Of a stretch of DNA of 64,000 nucleotides, positions 1-12,858 are shown piece by piece. The stretch is from Nymphaea colorata. Its lineage: Eukaryota; Streptophyta; Magnoliopsida; Nymphaeales; Nymphaeaceae. The stretch is from assembly GCF_008831285.2 (NCBI RefSeq), contig NC_045144.1, positions 19,917,716 through 19,981,715 of the forward strand. Direction: 5' to 3'. Under the pieces are notes generated by a model. It worked only from the letters and a program-made list of their open reading frames with translations, did not search any database and had not been told where the DNA came from. The translations under genes were made by a program, and so were the position numbers. Numbering within the stretch: position 1 is the first letter of the stretch; every line of letters starts with the position of its first letter.

Positions 1-253
1 CAATTCCCTGTTTTCTATCGTTGGAAGATGGAATTAGCAGGCTATTTGTGATTGATTATGTCAACATCTGCTGACTGCCGCTGTGGTTGCTGCGCTGCTT
101 TGCTCTCTGTCTCTATCTCTCTCTCTATTGTGCAATAGTGGGGGTGAATCTGATGAACCAGTTCCCTGCTCTCTGTGATTGGAAGACCTATCTAAATGTG
201 TTTTTTATTATGTCACTATCTGCTGACTGCCGTTGTGGTTGCTATCTGCTTTG

Positions 254-270
<17 letters not shown>
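1..270. repeat. 152-bp imperfect tandem duplication with CT/CA microsatellites
   Basis: The stretch from about 1 to 118 reappears at about 153-270. Shared landmarks are a CAGTTCCCTG-like start, TTGGAAGA, and CTGACTGCCG at 71 and again at 223, followed by GCTTTGCTCTC. Both copies end in a CT-rich tract, and the second continues into (CA)n at about 270-290. The spacing of 152 bp was measured on the CTGACTGC landmark. Copy 1 may begin before the window. Confidence 0.75.
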
Positions 271-287
<17 letters not shown>

Positions 288-560
288 TACACACGTTTTT
301 TGTTTCTTAGTTACCAGAAGATTTCAGTGTGTTGAAATGCTTATTTATTCGAAATCGCACAGAAATGGGAACTCCATGTTTGTGGAGAACTTGCTTTCAC
401 ATGTTTGCGTACCGAAACTTCTTAGTCGACTGCTTCTTCTATTATTATGATTATTTTAGGTTGTCTTATATATGAGAGCTGAAATCCTCCGTCCATCCAG
501 CTTCTCACATGTGCAGCTTAATGGCATCGCGTATATGAGCGGCTGATGAGAGCTGAGAAA

Positions 561-600
561 TCTCTCTCTCTCTCTCCATATATGGAGAGAGAGAGGGAGA
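561..600. repeat. CT/GA inverted repeat centred on CCATATATGG
   Basis: A 15-base CT arm (561-575) and a 15-base GA arm (586-600) flank the self-complementary core CCATATATGG at 576-585. This gives a near-perfect 40-bp palindrome with one mismatch in the arms. It could form a cruciform, but may simply be two facing microsatellites. Confidence 0.7.
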
Positions 601-2530
601 GAGATGTGGTAAACTGGTTCCATCTTTTGTGGCCGTATGTTTTAACAATTTTTGGGAAAATTAATATTCTGTTCTAATATTATTTTCATGTTTAAACAGA
701 GTACATAAAAATCATGTTTTTTTTTTTTCATGTCAAGTGAGTCTTAAAAGAAAATGTTCAAGCCACTAATTTTACAACCTTATAAAATTTCATTTACATG
801 TTTAAAATAGGAACATTGCCTTTGGTATTCTACGAATCTGTTCAGTGACTCGGGCAGATTGATGTAACATTGAATTATGACAGTCTTCTTAGTCGGCATT
901 TGGAAACGGAAGCAAAAGACCTTAATAAAATACTAACAGTGTATCTATTATCAAATGCATTCTTGTAATCTCAATGGGACCATGAGTTTATCTTGTTGCA
1001 GAAAGAATGGACGGTTCTTATCTGTTGCTTATTTCATTCACCTTCTTCTGATCTCTTTTTTGGCCGACAGTGAAGGGAAATAAACCACTATTAGGCTGAG
1101 AGACCAGGCTATTCTGGTTCATGTTGTGCCAACAGTTGCTCTCCAACACGTAGCACCCCCATGTGCGAACCAGGTTCATTGCCATAACATATGGTCAAGA
1201 AAAATACTGCAAAAAATTCATAGATTCTGAGATAAATCTTTTTCACAGAATCACGTTTATGGTTACTGTCCAAGAGCACATGCCTGTACCTTTTGGTTTG
1301 GAACCTCTTGACTTCTCAGAATACCACCGTCACACAGTAGACATTGATGAGTTTCATAATTTCATCTTTCTTGAGTGATATGTTATGATCAGACAACTTA
1401 GAAATAGACACATCTATACTACTTTCTACAATTCAACTAATAATCACTTGTATGAGTTAGTAATTTCCATTGAAATTAGCATGATTTGGCAAGTGGTGTA
1501 CTTAGCCCCAGTTTTCCTATGAAATAACAGATTTTGGGTACTTTCTAAATCATTAAAATTTCACATTTTCAGGTTGTTCAAAACTTCAAACCTTATAAAA
1601 TCATATATGAATTTAATGTTTTGACGATTTAAAGGTGAACCCTAAGATGACTTTTTCAGCAATTTGTTAATGAATTTTTTTAAGGCATGAAAACGGATCG
1701 AATTCAAATTTCCTAGTAAGATGTATAATTAGCTAAATCGATCCGAATGAATCCTAATTTGTAAACTTTAATTCAAAACCAACCAGTTCCATTGTCTTTT
1801 CAGATTTTTGAGTTAGGCCAAGCTAATCAATCACTCATGTTTACCTGCAACTTTTTTTTCTGAACTTTTGAATTGTTAGAGACCGGGTATTCTATTTATC
1901 CTTCAATTCTAATGGCTACAAATCTTGCTCAAAAAAAATCGGGACCATAGAAAAGATAGCTTGTTTGGAAAGTACCAACATATTGATACATAAGAAATAG
2001 GATATATTACATAGGGAGATAGGGAGAGAGCGAGAGTATAAGTTCTTGTAAGAAATGTCATGTTCAAAAAGCAATTGATCTGATGATTAATTATTTATTG
2101 TAAAGAAAAGGACGGCGCGCAGAAAACGAGGGTTGGAAGTTGAGACGAGCAAGTACAAATAGGTTAAAAACATTTAAACCTATTAAACAAGAGTTGAAAA
2201 TATTGACTGAACTTTATTGAATGAGATTCAAATTAATGGATATTATAAATCACTCGTTTGATTCAAAATTTCGCCGAAAAAAACTACTTGTGGCGTTAGT
2301 TTGATATTTCAGCACCGAGAGGAACACCTCATTGTCGTTCCATTCTACGTAATTTTGAAAGTAACGTAAAAAAAAGCGGCGACGGCTGTTACAGGTGTGG
2401 GCGACGGCGAAGAGGGAGAAAGGAAAAAGTGAAACGGTTTGAGGGGGAAAAACATAAAACTTGACAGGGAGAACGAAGAGAAGGGAGGGCGATAGGGAGA
2501 GACGGAGAGGGGGGGAGAGAGAGGGGGAGG

Positions 2531-5500
2531 ATGTCAGACCTAGACAGGCAGATCGAGCAGCTGAAGAGATGCGAGCCCCTCAAGGAGTCGGAGGTGAAGG
2601 CCCTCTGCCTCAAGGCCATGGAGATCTTGGTCGAGGAAGGCAACCTCCAGAGAGTCGACGCCCCGGTCACCGTACGCTTCCTTACTCCGCGTTTTTTTTC
2701 TTCTTTCTGTGTTTTCTGTTTGTTTGATTCACGCATCACCTCGGACACCGATGTCTTCTTCTGCCCCTCCCCGTCCTTTATGTGTGTCCATCAAGTGGAG
2801 GCGCCATTCGCTGCTCCTCTTCCCGTTACTTCGTTTAACCGTTTGCTTTTTGTTCTTATTGGGCATGGACAGATGAGGAGGCTTATTCTTCTATTTTAAA
2901 CATTTTATACTGTTTGGGGCATTTGTGGAGGGGATTTTGCGTGTTTGTCTTGATATTGTGCTCTGCTCTTCAGATTGCAAAAAATGCGCTTGTTGATGTT
3001 GTTATTCATTTGTTCATGGCATTTGGGCATCTGGTCATCTGGGCATTTGGGCACTCGAATTAAAACAAACGCCAGCCTGCAGTTAGTGGTGCCGAATTTT
3101 TCCTTGTAAGTGTTAATAGAGGGGATGAATTCCGGGCTTGCCCAATGGTGTTCTAGTTGATTACGTGCTGCCTTTTCTCCCGCTAGATTTCGTTGCTTTC
3201 TATAGGCTGTTTCTAGACCTATGGGTTGGTTCCGTAGATGGAGCATACACATTGTTTGTGTCGTATCATGTCCTGAAATATCTGGAAATGCGCTTTCAAT
3301 GGAGATTTTTGTTGACTTTTGTTCTGTTAGTGAGTTCCTGCTTCCGAAAGCATGAGTGAAGGGTCATAATCCTCTAGTGGGCTAAACTGCAGTATGTTTG
3401 CTCTGTATCCACATAAAGATTCCATTTTGTGATGGGCATTCGTGCAACCCTTCATAAAATTGAGCTGGGTGTTTCTCAGGAAGTATTACCAATCGTTGTT
3501 TTGTGTTGGGCGTAAACATTTTTTACATTGCTTGATATGTGTACTCTTCAGCAGATGTTGAGATTGCTGCTATCTCAGCAGGAAATTACCATTTTTTGTT
3601 GAATTGGCTTTGATTGCTTGATATTTGTGCCTTTGAATTGCAGCCCGCAAATGTTGGTTTTTGAGATTGGTGCTTTGTCAACATATACCAATGCACTGGT
3701 TCTTGTTTATTCTTGCATGCAAGTCTTTGCTGCATAGTTGGACATCTATAACCTTGGTGCATGTCATAGTGAAACAAATGTTTTTTGAATAGCTCAACAG
3801 TAGTAGGCTCATAGCTGTGATGCATATACTTGACATATGGTCTGAACTCTGAAGATACATGAATGTTGTCACATGGCTTGATATTTATATAATTATATGT
3901 ATGTTGAATATCATGGATATATGATCAAACTCTAGGCTAAGTCACAGTCTATGTCACATGGGTGCAGGTACGATATGGGTACGGACACAACAGTTTTGAA
4001 AATTTTGGATACGCGGATACGACAAATTTTATATTCTTAAAAATGATAAAATGAAAAAAAAAACATTAAATTAATAGTCCACTCTTACAATCTCGTAAGA
4101 AAGTTTGTTTATCACAAAAGTGCTGAGTATTTGAAATGATTGTTCATGGAAATAATTGGATGAATCCCTAAAAAATGATAAAATAAAAAAAAATTAAATT
4201 AATAGTTTATTTTTTGGCGTGTCCCCACCCGTGTCCCGTACCTATATCCCTGTGTCGGCGTGTCGGAGCGGCTACGTGGGCTAAACCCACGTATCTGTGT
4301 CACGTAGGTCATAGTGGTACCTGGGCTCCTCCACGGGATTGGGTACGTTTGGACCTAGAACCGATCCAAACCACAAAAAAAAAACATTGTCTTGGTCTCT
4401 TTTTATGTAAGAACTATGAAAGGAACATTGCCTTAATGATGTGATGATATAAATTTCGTTTTTTAGAATTAAAAATATATAATTATCGTCGTACCGCCGT
4501 ACCAAAATTGGCAAAAACGTCGTATCCGTACTACTTCCCCGTACCCGTACCTATGTGACCTAAACTCTAGGTTTTGAGCATGATTTTTTATGCTCGAAAG
4601 ATTTGAGTGATACTATTCGTAGTTCATACATCTGATGGACAAGTTATTCACAGAGTACTGGACATCGTTATTCTGTTTTTTAGTTGGTATCTTTATCAAA
4701 ATGACCGTAGTAACAATTTGTTTTTATGAAGGTCCCTAACTTTTCTTGTTATTCCTTGTTTGGATGCATTTGTTTCCCCAAGACTGTGGTGTTACTCAAA
4801 CTCTTCAAAACAAAGTATCCTATTATTTTTCCATTATAATTCTGTCTTATTGAAAACACTGTCTGCAGTGTTTTCCTTTTCTTTTGTAACTAGAGGTTAC
4901 TTCCATGCCTCCAGATATGCGGTGACATCCATGGGCAATTTTATGACATGAAGGAGCTTTTCAAAGTCGGAGGTGATTGTCCTAAAACCAATTACTTATT
5001 TCTTGGAGATTTTGTTGATAGAGGTTTCTACTCTGTGGAAACATTTCTGCTTCTGCTAGCATTGAAGGTAAATTTTAGATGCATTTGTTGTTATAAGTAG
5101 TGCAATTCAGAATTAAGTTTCTTAGAGAAAGACAAAACTTGTTCTTTGCAGCAGAGTTGAATTTCTAGATTATGCTGTTATTAGATGCTTTTCTTCATTT
5201 ACTTGCAGCTGACATATCAAGAAGTACCAGTATTTTTTTTATTGGTTATGTTCTGGAAACTTTATTTACGAAGTGGTCCATGGTTGCCTGCTTCTTTGGG
5301 CGTGAAAAGTTGCATAAATGGCCTTCTGAAGACTTTTAAGATATACTCACCATCTGCAACTATGCAGTCTCAAATATATATATTTCTTCCTTATGGTGAT
5401 ATGTTTACTATCTGGTGCTTATGTTGCATCCTTTTTTAATTTATGCTGTAAATCATCTGTTTCTTCTGCTAGTTCAGTTTCATGTTTCCTCTAGTTTACG

Positions 5501-8500
5501 TTTTTAATTGGTAATAGTTTATGAGAACTCAGCAATAAAGGTTTGTGAGTCTATGACGATTCAATCAATTCATCTGATGTCGTGGAAATGGCTTCTGCCA
5601 GTCCAGATAGCTATTTGGGAAAGAATGAAAGATGTTGATGCCAGTGAATATCTAAAATTTTCAGGCTGAAAGTGCAAAAAGTTTACAGTGAGATTAGCTT
5701 GCTGTGAAAGTGAACCCATAGTCCTGTCCTTGCTATAAAAAAAAAATTCTCATTATACTTTCTTGTATTTCATGCTTGAAATACATCACATAAATAGATT
5801 TATCTGATGCTCATTTGTGCTATGCTCTGCATAAAGAGCTTTAGATGGCTGCAGCTTTGATCTGGAAAAAAGGATTCTGTTAATTAGAAAAATGTGTCCG
5901 CCATTGCTTGTTAGATCTTTTAGTGGTAGCATATGACTGGAAGAACTGGATGTAATGGGAGGAAGGGCAAAAAGAGGTTTGAAGGGCAGCAAGTAAATAT
6001 ATTTATTGTTAAAGGTACAGATGGCTATTGGATTTGCAATAATGTTTCAATGCGCTAGTGTAGTATTTTCTCGTCAAGGAACCAACATGACATAGGCATA
6101 AATACTACAGTTCACACTCATGCCTATGCTGAACAACTTTTTGCAAAGTCTATAAACAAATGTTTTTGGTGTTCAGGAACAAATTTTGATGTGTTTTAAT
6201 CTTTTATTCATCTAATTATTCAGTCAAGGTCAATAATTTTCATGGTTTTTCCATTCAAGATGTTATTCATGTATTTATTATTTCAATATTTTCTTTTACG
6301 ATCCTCTGCATGTGCATGAGTGTGTGCCTGTGCAAACACATTTCTGCTGTATAGATATTCATGTGTGTGTCACATTGATTGACTACTGTTGTTACATTTA
6401 AGTATTTCTTCAAGATCTAATTTAACATATGAACGAAAATGGTCCAAAATATAAGAATAACAAAATTTATGAATATCTGATGTTGAGATTGGGTTGTACA
6501 AGCTCAATTAAACTAAGACTAATCTTGGGGTTCTTCAAAAACCTGATTTGGATATCAATTTTTCTTTTTTTGAAGTTTATAATGTTCAATATTTTGTATC
6601 CTTTCATACTATTGGATTTGTGAAGAATGACGTAAAGTGGATAAAATGGCTGAACAACCCTTAGATAACCAGTTGAAGCAGAGATGACATCATGTATAAA
6701 GTTGACAAGTGGTCAATATTTTGTGTCTTTTCATTTTCATTTGGGGTCAATTTTTTGGCTCCCTTCTGTTTTCACCCTCATTTCTTTTATTAGACTAGTA
6801 TCTTTAATTATAACTTCTTAGATAACATACTGAAGATTGGTTTATTATCATGTATGTCACGTGCAATGGACAGACTATATTTTACTTAATTAACGTTATA
6901 TATTTATTATTTGTTTTGATAATTTAGTTACCAAAATTTTCTTATATGATGTTGCTTTATTTAGATCTGATGTAATAGTCACCACTTTTTTTCTTTATGG
7001 GAGTCGGTTAGCTGGATATTCATTAGCAAATTTGGTTATATAGGCTCTGGTTCTCATGCTTTTCTCTATGCATTAATTATGGTTTTGATATTTTAATTCC
7101 GAATTTTGCTTGTTGCATGATCTTGGTATCTCAATGAACATTGCCGGCCTGGAGATTAGTGCACTATTAATGTAGGTTTTCTGTACATCCCTTCTTTGAA
7201 ATTGTGGTTTTTCAAAATCCTCCAAAGTCTACAAGTAGTTGGTGGCATCATCCTTATTAATAATGTGGTGGTGGTTTGAGAATACACAGATATGTTTCTG
7301 GAGGAATCCCGTAATCTGCTTCCATAGTGAGAGGTAGACTTCAAGATCAAGCGAGTATGAACTAGCACACTCTAGAGCACCATATAACATGTAATTTCAA
7401 AAAGATAAAAATTTTATTATTTCGCAGAGTTCAAATTGCTTATGTTGTATTCCTAGAAAAGGAATCAAGCTTGTTTGAACCTCAGAGTCTCAGACTATGT
7501 TTAGAGTTTTTGGAGTTGAGGCTGCTGCTTCAGTCTTCTCTTCGTCCTCTAGATAAAATGGCTTTGTATTGCACTAAATACTTTCAAATTTAGGGGCTTC
7601 GTTGGGCTGTATACTTGTCAACATGAGATGGTTTTGGCCATTTGCTAACTACGCTAGCAGCTGAAGTCTCATTAATGCAACTATTGACATAGTTCTTGGA
7701 TTTGACTAAAGTATTCTTTGCCTTAACTATATGATGATATTACTTATTAAGGCAAAAAATTGAATAATTCACAAATCACAAAACTTTGAAGCATCTCTTC
7801 TCACAAAAAATCTTATATATGTCCATAAAAGTGGTTGAAGCTTGTAAAAATAATGAGTGCTTTGTTTTGTTTCAACCAAGGTGGTAGCAGCTGCTAACCC
7901 AGACTCACGCACTCTGCAAACTCGAAGATCAGCTTCAAATGATATTTCATTACTAAGGATTTAATCCCTAAATGATCGACTATATAGTGTTTGAACTCAG
8001 TTATCAGGTTTATTTAGTCCCTCCTCATCCACTCTATCCATTTTAAGTCTAACAAACAAAAGACGAGTAAAAGAAACATAAAGAGATGAACTTGGTGTGG
8101 ACCTTCGGGTCCACTACTAACACAAGGAAACCAAACGTTATTACAAACAATGTTTTAAAACCCGATAACTCGGGGACCGATAACTTGGGGACTCGACTCA
8201 TCCTTTATCGACTCGTGACTTGGCGAGTCACTCGGTGACCCGGGCCAAGTTTTGTCAACTATTGTTAAATATATATTTTCAACATACGTCTTGTTCTGTG
8301 CGTTCAGTTTCAGCCCTACAAACTTTTGGAATGAAACCAAAACCTTGTTTACATTTTATATATCTCTCTTGTCTTGACCAAGGCTATCAAGAAGGAGGGA
8401 GAGGGACTGAAAAAGGGTTGGACGAAGGGGCCAGAGAAAGAGGTGCGGGGAACATGGTTGGAAAATGAGAATGAAAAAGTCTTGGATGAAGTGGCCAGAC

Positions 8501-11500
8501 ATGAGAGAAAGAGAGAGCTAATTGATCGAAAAGGATGAAAAGAAAAAAAAATTGAACAGAGTCAGATGGAAAACAAAGCGTACTTTAGATGTGAAATGCC
8601 AACAAAGTCATCTGAATCACTGCTATGCCTGAGATCGCGGGGAGGATGAAGTTGGGTTTTGAGAAGATTACCCCTTTCAAAGCCCTAATGGTTGAAGAAC
8701 AACAAAGGAACTCAGCCATTTGTGTTTCATCTTATATTTCTTGTTCAATTTACTAAAAGACATCAGTTATGCTTCTTTATACCTGCTTGCCATTTATTAG
8801 TTTTCACATGTAACTGATCAAGTTTACGATGTGTGACTTCTTGCCGACTGAAACTCACAACGTTTAGTAAAAGAAAAACAACTAAACATGCTCGAGATTA
8901 GAGACTTGTCCGAGTCAGATGAGTTTGGGTCAGTCACCTGAGTTTTAGACATCAACGAGTCTACCTGCTAGGTTTGACCCGTTAGGGAGCCAAGTCAAGT
9001 TGACTCAGCAAGTTTTCAACATTGATTATAGATACACTTACTAGAAAGGCAAAATTAGGCAATCCCAAGCTCTTGCACTGGGCCTTGATCTTGAGACCTC
9101 ATGGACTTAAATCAGGAGTCACGAGCTAGTTGGTTATGACCCAATTCCTGACAAGTTGCTTAAAATTTTTTTGCTTAAGCCTAGAAGGTCCTTGGACTTC
9201 ACACATAAACCTCTGATGAGGAATCAGATTAGTGAGTTGATATATGATAGTCATAAACTGTTTGCCTTCTTGGTCTTAAAGTTTTTGGCTCTTTAGTTTT
9301 ACTAGTTGCTATTGGTTGGAGTGTAAAAACTTTTGAATGTCAATAGGTTTCCAGATAGAGTTCTTGTACCTGCATTCGACAGGCACCTGTATGTTGAGGC
9401 TGTTGGGTTTGTCCACAGTATTGAGCCTGAATACAAAATTACTGAACATTTCTCATAGGTCTAAATGTGGTAAACGTATTGGTTTCAGGCTGCATTGACA
9501 TTTTGCTCCAATGATGTGGTTGACCAAGTCCCTTTCATTAAAATGGCACCTGGATACCAAGAACTAATTAGTGTATTTTTTTATTTCATCTTCCTCTTTT
9601 TGATAGATATGTTTAACAACAACTTGCATAGTTGGTTTTTGAAAATGTTTCTTGAACTTGTACTTTGTTGTTTGTACTTGGTTTTTGCCTGCTTTTTCTT
9701 GGTAATGGTGTTTCCAAAAGTCATAATTTCTGAGGGTTACTTCTGTTAGCCATATATTCATTTATGTTGTCTGACCATCCATTTTCGTCTTCTTTCATTT
9801 GAGGACTAATCGGTAGTTCATGCAGGTGAGATATCCAGATAGAATAACTCTTATTCGAGGTAACCATGAGAGCCGACAGATCACACAGGTTTGATGATGA
9901 TCATGCTTCATACAATATTTTTTTCCCAAACAAGGGCCAAGTGATTAGATGGTTTATATAGTCTTTTGTTGGCCAGGTTTATGGATTTTATGATGAGTGC
10001 CTCCGCAAATATGGTTCAGTAAATGTCTGGAGATATTGCACTGACATATTCGATTATTTAAGGTCAGGTGATGTGGTCAACATTTATTTTCCAATGTCAC
10101 ACTAATAGGTCCTTCATATTGTCTGATTCTTTGGGTACCTAGAAAGAGGAAATCCACGCGTTTTAGTTTACACTAGAAATTATGGCTTTTCACTTACAAA
10201 AAGTTAACGGGTAACTGCTTAACAGATAAAGGGCATATTGTATTTTTTTGGTAAAGGAAGCTCACAATAATTTCTGCTTGCTCCGTAGAGGGTCATCAGC
10301 TGTTAGCGTTGTTATCCCAGTTGTTCTGGTATGATATGAGAGCATGTGTTGTTACGTTGCATCACCTGGTTTACTTGCTCTATTGGGAAGAACGCCAAAG
10401 TCAAAACAATATATAAGTTAAAGGAGAGCAGTACTATAACACTAGGCGGCTTGCTATGTTTTCCTTTGTTTTAACCTCGGTTTTCTTACTTTGGCTTGGA
10501 TCATGCAGGTGCAACACCATGTAGCTAACAGATGCACTCCTGCTCAGACTGCTAAATGCATGTTGCTGGCAATAATAGCCAATTTGGATAGGCAGTGCCC
10601 TTGTCTTCTATTCCTGATCACGGAAAGCCCTCTGCAACATAATCTTGGATGTGTCCACCAGTTCCCCAGCCTCGTTGCGATCCAACTCAGGAATGCAAGC
10701 CTGAATGGGGCCAAAACCCTGTTTTAAATTAGTGAGTTGTTTAATGAGTCTGTTAATTAGGTGTGCTTATAACCTGCCGGGGAGATGGGCAAGGGAAATT
10801 GGACAAGACTTGCACTTCCTGAGAACTTTCACTTATCACACTCGAAGAGTCACCAGTTCAGTCAAATTGTCGCTTGATTTGGCTGTCTTGGCGCAACTAA
10901 TTGGGTTATGGGTGAGAAAAGTTGGGAAATCACCAAAGCTAAATAATTTATCACTTTGAAGAACAATACATGTTTGAAAAGAGAACTTTTTGTAGCTTCA
11001 TAATCATCCAAAGTGTCTGATTGCTTAGGGCACTTGTTTTAGTCCTGCTCCTTTCATCAAGGAAATGGCAGCTTAAAAGGCTATTAATATCTGTCAAGGA
11101 TAGATGCGTCTGGGAGTCCTGGTCTATTCATTGAAGGGGAAAAGCATCCAAAAGGCAACATGAGTGGAAATCAGTGCCTTAATGGAACTTTTCTATCACC
11201 AACTGAAGCTCATATTTTGCTTTGTACTTGTTCCATCATGGGCAATCTTGTGATAAAACTCTCAGATTGCTAGACCTTTGTTGCTGAAAAACCAATAAAA
11301 TAAACAGAACAACTAAATAATTGAGCTCTAATAACAAACATAAACATTGATAATTTATCTCCTATGTCACATGCACCCCCAAGGAACATCCACACCCATG
11401 TTGACACTTGGGACCTGGGTGTGGTTATGGGCATAATCAAAATTGTGTTTGTGTGGTCCAAGCGTCCTCTGCTCTTCCCTATCCAGCTTTATATTTACCC

Positions 11501-12858
11501 AACTTGGTCTGACTTTTAGTGTTGTTTTGATCTGGTCATTATCCTTCTCTCTTAATTTTATTTAACTGTATATATTGTTGTAGTACGTTGATTATGAAAT
11601 ACCTACTTGTTGTTTAGCTTTCCTTTATATTCTTGACCTCTTTCTCCCTCCCTCCCTCTCTCTCTCTCATATATATATATATATAATCGAAAGTCGCTGG
11701 ATGGTTACAAATGAAAAATTGCATGAGCACTAGTGATGGTTCATGGTGCTTTTAATGATGGTTTACTGTGCTTTCATTAACAAATTTTTAATTTTTAACC
11801 ATCTGGCATCATCCAGCATACGCCAGGTTTGAATTCTCTTATGTATATGTTGTGTCTCTTTCCAAGTTTTTTCAAAATTGCTCCATGCTTGTGTGAATCT
11901 GCATTCACATGGCATAGTTTGTCTTCACTTCACAATAATTACTTTTGTAACTTGAGGATTATGTGATGAAGCATCTCACCTGGTGACATATGAGGAGTCT
12001 TATCTGGATTGACTTGCTAGTCTTTAAATAAAATTAGTATATTCAGGCTAAAATCCATGCTTTAACCTTGTGCTTCGTCCATACATTGCCCATACCTTCT
12101 CAACTGTTGACTAATTCATTCCCAATGCTTTGTAACAGTTTGTCAGCACTCATTGAAAATCGTGTTTTTAGTGTTCACGGTGGCCTTTCTCCATCAGTTA
12201 CTACAATAGATCAGGTCCTTCTCTGTCCCCGTCACTGAGTGAAGGCATTGCTCATTAACTTTTATAACCAATATTTATTCTTCGATTCAGATTAGGAAGA
12301 TTGACCGGAAGCAGGAAGTTCCTCATGATGGAGCAATGTGTGACCTACTATGGTCAGACCCTGAAGACATAGTTGATGGTTGGGGTCTAAGTCCTCGAGG
12401 TGCTGGGTTCTTGTTTGGTGGCAATGTTGTCAGCATGTTTAATTATACAAATAAGATTGATTACATCTGTCGTGCTCATCAGTTGGTAATGGAGGGCTAT
12501 AAATGGATGTTTAATAACCAAATTGTCACAGTGTGGTCTGCACCCAATTACTGTTACAGGTATTTTTCTCTTTTTCTCGTATCCCAGTTAATCTATCAAT
12601 ATTGAACAGAGACAATTTTATGATTCATCATTGTTTTCTCAGATGCGGAAATGTGGCTGCCATTCTGGAGTTGGATGAGAACCTAAACAAGCAGTTTCGT
12701 GTCTTTGAGGCTGCTCCTCATGTTTGTTCCAATCTTGGATCTTATTGCTGTCACTTTTTTCTATTTTTCTTGTACCGACTTTTGATTTTGCTGCTGGTTG
12801 TATGCAGGAATCAAGAGGAGTTCCTTCCAGAAAACCTGCACCTGATTATTTCCTTTGA
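2531..12858 (+). CDS. PPX: Serine/threonine protein phosphatase PP4 (PPX) catalytic subunit
   Basis: Catalytic subunit of the PP2A-like phosphatase PP4, called PPX in plants, which removes phosphate from Ser/Thr using a two-metal centre. Eight exons: 2531-2671, 4915-5067, 9826-9888, 9977-10062, 12139-12214, 12291-12559, 12643-12721 and 12808-12858. All junctions are GT-AG and in frame, giving 305 aa, the length I recall for Arabidopsis PPX1. Metal and catalytic motifs are intact: GDIHG (50-54), GDFVDRG (78-84), GNHE (110-113), HGG (161-163), His236 in RAHQ, and [11 protein letters not shown] near 256-266. The C-terminus is PAPDYFL; in this family the terminal Leu is carboxyl-methylated. The start matches the family's MSDLDRQI opening. 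Intron 2 (4.76 kb) and intron 1 (2.2 kb) hold transposon remnants. Assignment to PP4 rather than PP2A or PP6 rests on the [17 protein letters not shown] start and the tail. Confidence 0.96.
3927..4571. mobile_element. Mutator-like TIR element remnant in PPX intron 1
   Basis: A segment of about 625 bp (3937-4561) is flanked on both sides by the identical 10-mer AAACTCTAGG (3927-3936 and 4562-4571), which looks like a target-site duplication. The ends are inverted repeats: the left end has GTCACATGGGTGCAGGTACG near 3953-3972, and the right end read on the minus strand has GGTCACATAGGTACGGGTACG. The interior is AT-rich with GTACCCGTACC-type blocks and has no transposase frame. TSDs of 9-10 bp are typical of Mutator-like elements, so a non-autonomous MULE is the best guess. 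Confidence 0.7.
8148..9024. mobile_element. hAT-like TIR element remnant in PPX intron 2
   Basis: The left end CAATGTTTTAAAACCCGATA (from 8148) is matched by the right end read on the minus strand, CAATGTTGAAAACTTGCTGA (from 9024), an imperfect inverted repeat. Both ends continue inward into ACTCGG/GAGTCA-rich sequence, a pattern common at the ends of plant non-autonomous DNA transposons. The flanking octamers ATTACAAA and ATTATAGA agree at 6 of 8 positions, which would suit an old 8-bp hAT duplication. No transposase coding was seen in the roughly 880 bp. Confidence 0.5.

Larger units (their letters stand above)
1..2530. other. Upstream spacer with simple repeats, ending in a purine-rich leader
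   Basis: No gene is recognised here. The first 300 bases hold a 152-bp imperfect direct duplication that runs into CT and CA microsatellites. A CT/GA hairpin lies at 561-600. The rest is AT-rich and carries only short, unconvincing open frames. From about 2,350 the sequence becomes GC- and purine-rich (GGCGACGGCGAAGAGGGAG type), as expected for the promoter and 5' leader of the phosphatase gene that starts at 2,531. No clear TATA box was identified. Confidence 0.6.

Noticed and set aside
87-450. Two short frames with Ser-Leu and Thr-His repeats
   Set aside because: They translate the CT and CA microsatellites.
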